Source of the DNA: an uncultured Rickettsiales bacterium
GTDB taxonomy: Bacteria > Pseudomonadota > Alphaproteobacteria > Rickettsiales > UBA1997
DNA: 16,200 nucleotides
Reading direction: 5' to 3'
Assembly (NCBI GenBank): GCA_948744995.1
Contig: CAPZCD010000025.1
Coordinates: forward strand, 1 to 16,200
Positions within the stretch are counted from its first letter, which is position 1. Each line of letters starts with the position of its first letter. Of the stretch, positions 12,182 to 16,200 are shown piece after piece. The notes under the pieces are model-generated. The model was not told the origin of the DNA. It saw only the letters and a program-made list of their open reading frames with translations, and searched no databases. Position numbers and translations under genes: made by a program.

Positions 12182-13481
12182 AAAACTCATTGTTAACAAA
12201 GAAGATAAAAAGATTGTACAGTTTATCTATGATAGCTATATCAAAACCCAATCAATTGCAGATACCATAGTGCTAGCTAATGAAAAAGGTTATAGATTCC
12301 GGGATAGAATAACAGTTAAAACCGGAAGATTAAGAATAGGAAATAAATTTAACATAAAATCACTACATCATATATTAACCAATAAGACCTATTTAGGTCT
12401 TATAGAGAATAAAAGAATAAATGAAATCTATAAGGGTATACATGAAGCTATAATAACAGAGGAACAGTTTAATAAAGTTAGAGAAATATTAGACAAGAAT
12501 AGAAATGACAAAATATATAGAAGCAAAAGAAAAGTAGTAATAAAAGATACGGATAGCGAAAGGGTAGTGGTAAAATATAATCCCAATAGAAATACTAATG
12601 TACCCTATCTTCTTAAAGGATTAGTACGATGTAAATGTTGTAATTCTCTACTAACACCAACCTATACCACAAAATTAAACAGAGTGTATAGATATTATAA
12701 GTCAAATAAATCAATTAAATACAAAAGTAAATGTACTCTGGACTTTGTACCTGCTGAAGAGATAGAATCAGTGGTACTTAATGAAATATATAAAATAATT
12801 AAAACACCAAAGGTAATAGCTAATACCATTAGATTATCCAATAACCTAATAGATAGTACAGATATTGTATCTTCTTTCCATAATATAGAAACCCTATGGA
12901 AAGAATTATATCCAAAGGAACAAATAGAAATAGTTAATAATATTATAGAGGAAATAATAGTTGAAAGAGATAATCTAAGTATAAGATTTAGATTAAAAGG
13001 GTTTATATATTTATTAAATGAAGCACAATTAAATAACATAAATATACAAGAAAATGATAAAAATACTGAGGTTATACAAATAAATATTCCAATCAACTTT
13101 TTTAGAAGAGGAGGAAGAAGTTATATTATGGTACCGAAAGATAAAATTGATGATGATAATTTGATTGTGTTTGATAATCCAGAAAACAAATACTCTAATC
13201 TAAGAAAAGATATGAACAAAATAACCCTAATTAAAGCGATTGTACAATCCTATCATCTGGATCTAAAAGTTAGAAAATGTCCTGGTAGTTTACCAACAGA
13301 TATAATGAATAAATCCAGAACTTATGTTAATTTTATCTATGGTCTTAATTATTTATCACCGGATATTAAAAAAAAGATACTCACCGGTGATATACCTAAA
13401 GGATTAACTCTTCAGGAAATTAGATCTAAAGTAATACCTTTAGATTGGAATGAACAAAGGAGATTATATGGCTTTAACTAA
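12153..13481 (+). CDS. Large serine recombinase, C-terminal (DNA-binding) part
   Basis: Continuation of the recombinase after the G7 frameshift; in-frame coding resumes at ~12150 (NVPLGYDVV). It contains the recombinase domain (LGYDVVDKKLIVNKEDKKIV, then LHHILTNKTYLGLI and the HEAIITEEQFNKV box), a zinc-ribbon (RCKCCNSLL at ~158-166 and SKC ~30 residues later), a charged/coiled region, and a C-terminal domain ending PLDWNEQRRLYGFN that is typical of alphaproteobacterial/WO-type integrases. The GTG at 12153 could start an isolated product but has no ribosome site. The 3' end overlaps the YqaJ start by 14 bp, showing operon packing. If the frameshift is real, no active integrase is made unless slippage or revertants restore the frame. 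Confidence 0.88.
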   Translation: MPLGYDVVDKKLIVNKEDKKIVQFIYDSYIKTQSIADTIVLANEKGYRFRDRITVKTGRLRIGNKFNIKSLHHILTNKTYLGLIENKRINEIYKGIHEAIITEEQFNKVREILDKNRNDKIYRSKRKVVIKDTDSERVVVKYNPNRNTNVPYLLKGLVRCKCCNSLLTPTYTTKLNRVYRYYKSNKSIKYKSKCTLDFVPAEEIESVVLNEIYKIIKTPKVIANTIRLSNNLIDSTDIVSSFHNIETLWKELYPKEQIEIVNNIIEEIIVERDNLSIRFRLKGFIYLLNEAQLNNINIQENDKNTEVIQINIPINFFRRGGRSYIMVPKDKIDDDNLIVFDNPENKYSNLRKDMNKITLIKAIVQSYHLDLKVRKCPGSLPTDIMNKSRTYVNFIYGLNYLSPDIKKKILTGDIPKGLTLQEIRSKVIPLDWNEQRRLYGFN

Positions 13482-14112
13482 GCAACAATGGTATGCGGAA
13501 AGAACCAAGGGTATAGGAGGATCTGAATGTTCCGCTATACTAGGATTAAATCCCTATATATCCAATGTGGAACTATGGGAAACAAAAACCAAAAGAAAAA
13601 ATAATGATATAACGGGTAATAGCAGTAGAAATATGCTATTCGGTACCAAAATGGAACCTATACTTAGAAAAAGATTTAGTAGATTATATAATGACAGATA
13701 TAAGGTAATATACTTTGCAAATGATCTCATTAGACACAGAGAATATAACTTTATATTTAGTACTCTTGATGGAAGATTAATAGATAAAAAAACAAATGAA
13801 GTTGGAACACTGGAAATTAAAACAGCTTATTTGATAAGTACTACTAATAAATGGAGTAAAGATAAAATACCTGATAACTACTATTGTCAATGTCTACAAC
13901 AGCTATTAACTACCGGTTATGATTTTGTGATTGTTTATGCTATGCTTTATTATAGATATAATAATAGGTATAAATATAACCTACGTAGTTATTACATTAA
14001 ATCAAAAGATAAACAGATGGAAATAGAATATCTAAAAAATAAAGAAATAGATTTTTGGAATAATCATGTACTTAAAGATCTAAAACCCAATCTAATATTA
14101 CCGAGGATATAA
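13468..14112 (+). CDS. YqaJ-like viral recombinase / exonuclease
   Basis: 214 residues from the ATG at 13468, chosen because AAGGAG (13457-13462) lies 5 bp upstream; an earlier start would add six residues. Motifs of the YqaJ/lambda-exonuclease PD-(D/E)xK family are present: GIGGSECSAILGLNPY (~14-29), LFGTKMEPILRKRFS (~59-73), STLDGRL with TLEIKTAY (~97-119; D and ExK metal ligands) and YYCQCLQQLLTTGY (~138-151). It degrades double-stranded ends 5' to 3' to produce single strands for an annealing protein. RecT is encoded two genes downstream, with DUF1351 between, the usual cassette order. Intact; it overlaps the recombinase 3' end. Confidence 0.88.
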   Translation: MALTKQQWYAERTKGIGGSECSAILGLNPYISNVELWETKTKRKNNDITGNSSRNMLFGTKMEPILRKRFSRLYNDRYKVIYFANDLIRHREYNFIFSTLDGRLIDKKTNEVGTLEIKTAYLISTTNKWSKDKIPDNYYCQCLQQLLTTGYDFVIVYAMLYYRYNNRYKYNLRSYYIKSKDKQMEIEYLKNKEIDFWNNHVLKDLKPNLILPRI

Positions 14113-14113
14113 T

Positions 14114-14914
14114 ATGGAAATAAAAATATTTACTAACAACAATACTATAGATTTTAATTATATAGAATTAACTAACTATATTAAATCTAATTTAGAGAAA
14201 TATAATAATCTAACATTTAATGCTAATGAAGTTAAAGAAGCAAAAGAAACAAGAGCAACTCTAAATAAACTAAGAATAGCCCTAGATACCAGAAGAAAAG
14301 ATATTAAAAAAGAATGGAATAAACCCTATTTGGAATTTGAAGATAAGATAAAAACATTAATTAATCTTATAGCTGAACCTATTAATAGAATAGACAAACA
14401 GATTAGAGAACAAGAAGATAAATATAAAATCAACAAAAGAATAGAAATAGAAAATTACTTTAACGATAAAATAGAAAAAGAAAGTAAATTAAATAATAAA
14501 GTAATAACCCTAGATAAAATATGGAATAATGATTGGTTAAACAAAAGCGTAAAGATCAAAGATATAAAAAATACTATAGATGAAATCATAACTAAAATAG
14601 AAAAAGATATAGCCTTAATAAATAGTTTACCCATAACAAATTATCTAGAGCAGATAAAAGATAAATATCTTAATACTTTGGATTTATCACTAGCTCTTCA
14701 GGAACAAAAGAGATTAGAAGAACAAAATAAACAACTGAAATTATTATTTAGTAACAAATCAAAAGAAGAAAGAGAAGAAAAAGAAGAAGAAAATAATAAT
14801 AACAATAACTCCAAAAAAGCTAAAGTAACATTTGAGGTAATAGATAGTTTAGAAAATATCTACAAATTAAGAGACTTTATGAGATCTAATAACATTAATT
14901 ATTGGAGAATATAA
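14114..14914 (+). CDS. DUF1351-like phage protein, coiled coil
   Basis: 266 residues. Residues ~35-90 (NANEVKEAKETRATLNKLRI, then LDTRRKDIKKEWNKPYLEFE) carry the DUF1351 signature, in which a helix with RxxLNK and KxxxxPxxxFE repeats precedes a long coiled coil. A Glu/Asn-rich low-complexity linker (~218-236) and a C-terminal helical part (VIDSLENIYKLRDFMRSNNI) follow. The family is found with RecT and YqaJ/exonuclease genes in phages of many hosts and is presumed to assist recombination; its biochemical role is not known. It starts 1 bp after YqaJ and ends 5 bp before RecT. Confidence 0.8.
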   Translation: MEIKIFTNNNTIDFNYIELTNYIKSNLEKYNNLTFNANEVKEAKETRATLNKLRIALDTRRKDIKKEWNKPYLEFEDKIKTLINLIAEPINRIDKQIREQEDKYKINKRIEIENYFNDKIEKESKLNNKVITLDKIWNNDWLNKSVKIKDIKNTIDEIITKIEKDIALINSLPITNYLEQIKDKYLNTLDLSLALQEQKRLEEQNKQLKLLFSNKSKEEREEKEEENNNNNNSKKAKVTFEVIDSLENIYKLRDFMRSNNINYWRI

Positions 14915-14919
14915 ATATA

Positions 14920-15672
14920 ATGTTAATAAAACCAACAAACTATGAGGAATTATCTAAATTAGCAGATATGATTTTAAAAACAGATTTTATATCAGCTAAT
15001 AGTAATAAAGAAACTCTAATGGTAACCATCCTATTTGGAATGGAAATAGGTTTGCCTCCTATAGCAGCCATAAGAAATATCTTTATGGTAAATAAACAAC
15101 CGGTAATATCGGGAGATGCTATGTTATCTCTTATATACAGCAGTAACCTAGTAAAAGACTATAAACAATATTACGAAGCTAAAGAAGATAAAGTTATAGT
15201 AACAGTATCTAGAAAAGATAACAACATAACCATAACATCAGAATTCTCAATGGAAGATGCAAGAAAAGCTAATCTACTTGATAAACCTATCTGGAAACAA
15301 TATCCCAAAAGAATGTTACTCTACAGAGCAAGATCCTATGCTTTAAGAGATTGCTTTCCAGATATCCTTAAAGGTTTAAGATCTCAAGAAGAAATGGAGG
15401 ATAGTATAATAACAACAGTAGCAGAAGATAATAATACCATTATCCCTAACAGTATATTACCTGTAACTAATAGCATATTACCTCATACGGGGACAAAGGG
15501 AGAAACAGATGAAAAAAAGAAAGAGATAAAAATAGGAGAGGAAGCAGACAAAGAAACGGAAATAGAAAAAAATGAAGATATAGGTGCTCTATCTTTCTTC
15601 AAGATCAGGAATAAATCGGAAAACATTAGTACTAATGAAAATGAAGACTTTATAGAAGTATTTGATTTTTAA
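14920..15672 (+). CDS. recT: RecT-like single-strand annealing protein
   Basis: 250 residues from the ATG at 14920 (MLIKPTNYEELSKLADMIL). A TTG at 14902 would add six residues but lies inside the DUF1351 gene end, and GGAG (14904-14907) suits the later start. The conserved RecT-type block is FGMEIGLPPIAAIRNIFMVN (~41-60), KQPVISGDAMLSLI, a beta-rich VTVSRKDNNITITSEFSMED and the terminal QYPKRMLLYRARSYALRDCF (with PDILKGL). The C-terminal ~80 residues are acidic and low in complexity, as in single-strand-binding partners, ending EDFIEVFDF. It anneals strands produced by the YqaJ exonuclease, allowing phage recombination without RecA. Last gene of the rightward cassette. Confidence 0.83.
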   Translation: MLIKPTNYEELSKLADMILKTDFISANSNKETLMVTILFGMEIGLPPIAAIRNIFMVNKQPVISGDAMLSLIYSSNLVKDYKQYYEAKEDKVIVTVSRKDNNITITSEFSMEDARKANLLDKPIWKQYPKRMLLYRARSYALRDCFPDILKGLRSQEEMEDSIITTVAEDNNTIIPNSILPVTNSILPHTGTKGETDEKKKEIKIGEEADKETEIEKNEDIGALSFFKIRNKSENISTNENEDFIEVFDF

Positions 15673-15674
15673 AT

Positions 15675-15708
15675 ATCTTTACCTTATGCATCCAATGCAA
15701 AGATTTTT
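15675..15708 (+). terminator. Likely intrinsic terminator after recT
   Basis: ATCTTT (15675-15680) and AAAGAT (15699-15704) together with TGCAT/ATGCA (15687-15691 and 15695-15699) form an interrupted hairpin with a bulge. It is followed by a T run (15704-15708), directly after the recT stop. Confidence 0.5.
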
Positions 15709-15731
15709 AAAAACCTATGACAAAATTTCAA

Positions 15732-15760
15732 TTGCATATAAATTCATTTAATTATATAAT
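15732..15760 (+). promoter_or_regulatory. Promoter for the downstream secreted protein
   Basis: TTGCAT (15732-15737), 17-bp spacer and a perfect TATAAT (15755-15760). Transcription would start near 15767, leaving a leader of about 215 nt before the ATG at 15983. Confidence 0.6.
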
Positions 15761-15784
15761 ACAAATATGTTATATTATGGGAAG

Positions 15785-15837
15785 TGTGGTAATTAATTTC
15801 TCCTTAATTATAATTATTCTAAACTTTAGTTACCACA
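15785..15837 (+). promoter_or_regulatory. Structured leader element
   Basis: TGTGGTAATT (15785-15794) pairs with AGTTACCACA (15828-15837), 9 of 10 bases matching. Inside lie AATTAA/TTAATT and the palindrome CTAAACTTTAG (15820-15830). The hairpin sits in the predicted 5' leader and could control the downstream gene or be an operator. Confidence 0.45.
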
Positions 15838-15896
15838 TTTATGTTTATCTACTATAACAGTAATTATATTATAATAATCAATTATATAACGATTTC

Positions 15897-15925
15897 TTGA
15901 CTTATTTCATCCTATATCTTAGGCT
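15897..15925 (+). promoter_or_regulatory. Second candidate promoter for the secreted protein
   Basis: TTGACT (15897-15902), 17-bp spacer and TAGGCT (15920-15925). The -35 is good and the -10 weak. Its leader would avoid the 15785-15837 hairpin. Confidence 0.35.
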
Positions 15926-15982
15926 AACCTACCAATACAGCACAGTTATGTACTAATTATAATTATAAAAAGGAGACTGCTA

Positions 15983-16200
15983 ATGTTATTTAGCAAATTA
16001 AATTATAGAAGGATAGTATCCTTTGTTATCTGTTATTCTCTAACCCTCAACAACCTACTATATGCTTCATTACCTATAGTAGTATCTGACAATAATAAAG
16101 AAACTAAAGTATATTATAATCCTGAAGAAGATGAAGAAACAATAGTTATTGATATAGCCAATACAATTAATAATGATAATAATCCCATATACAGATATGA
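15983..16200 (+). CDS. Secreted or periplasmic protein, N-terminal part (runs off the window)
   Basis: The ATG at 15983 is preceded by a very good ribosome site (AAGGAGA at 15970-15976, ~6 bp spacing). The first 72 residues are seen. A signal peptide is clear: basic start MLFSKLNYRRI, hydrophobic core VSFVICYSLTLNNLL, and a possible cleavage site after YA-S (~residue 28). The mature part begins with an Asp/Glu/Asn-rich stretch (NPEEDEETIVIDIANTIN). No family can be recognised. It has its own promoter and lies beyond the recT terminator, so it is outside the recombination operon: either a prophage cargo gene or the first host gene. Confidence 0.75.
   Translation, partial: MLFSKLNYRRIVSFVICYSLTLNNLLYASLPIVVSDNNKETKVYYNPEEDEETIVIDIANTINNDNNPIYRY

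Noticed and set aside
12695..13096. Minus-strand membrane-like ORF
   Set aside because: Shadow of the recombinase C-terminal coding region; no start context.

Overview
The window is strongly AT-rich DNA (roughly a quarter G+C by eye) and carries a prophage, or the remains of one, in what looks like an intracellular alphaproteobacterium, most likely of the Rickettsiales or a similar endosymbiont lineage. The grounds are the base composition, the standard genetic code (TGG for Trp, TGA as a stop), and a gene set typical of alphaproteobacterial and Wolbachia-WO-like prophages: a large serine recombinase next to a DUF2924 protein, a small sigma-like factor, a ParB-methyltransferase fusion and HI1419/HI1420-type toxin-antitoxin genes. 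The exact host cannot be named from sequence alone.

Layout: two divergent blocks meet at a non-coding regulatory region (about 9540-10308). The left block is read on the minus strand. From the divergent region leftwards it holds a winged-helix/DnaA-N-domain replication-like protein (8106-~9536, broken or oddly started at its 5' end), a DUF6456-like protein, an unknown protein, a beta-class DNA methyltransferase, the terminase large subunit, a ParB-methyltransferase fusion and a small-terminase-like protein (ending at 2838). Where portal and capsid genes would be expected there is instead a tandem array of three antitoxin-toxin operons plus a fourth, rotted one (414-2834). Each intact operon has its own promoter with a dyad between -35 and -10. 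A small hydrophobic ORF and a possible partial gene lie at the left edge.

The right block is read on the plus strand: sigma-like factor, small unknown protein, DUF2924 protein, large serine recombinase (split by one extra G in a G7 tract), YqaJ exonuclease, DUF1351 protein and a RecT-like annealing protein, then a terminator-like hairpin. YqaJ, DUF1351 and RecT form a two-component homologous recombination cassette. After a promoter and a structured leader of about 215 nt, a gene for a secreted protein starts at 15983 and runs out of the window.

Three genes (antitoxin 1, the wHTH/DnaA-N gene and the recombinase) are each broken by one base in a homopolymer run. This could be decay, slippage-based control or assembly error. 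The main points of interest are the recombining antitoxin-first TA array with its operators, the G-tract recombinase, the replication-protein fusion with nearby repeats, and the replacement of structural genes by addiction modules.
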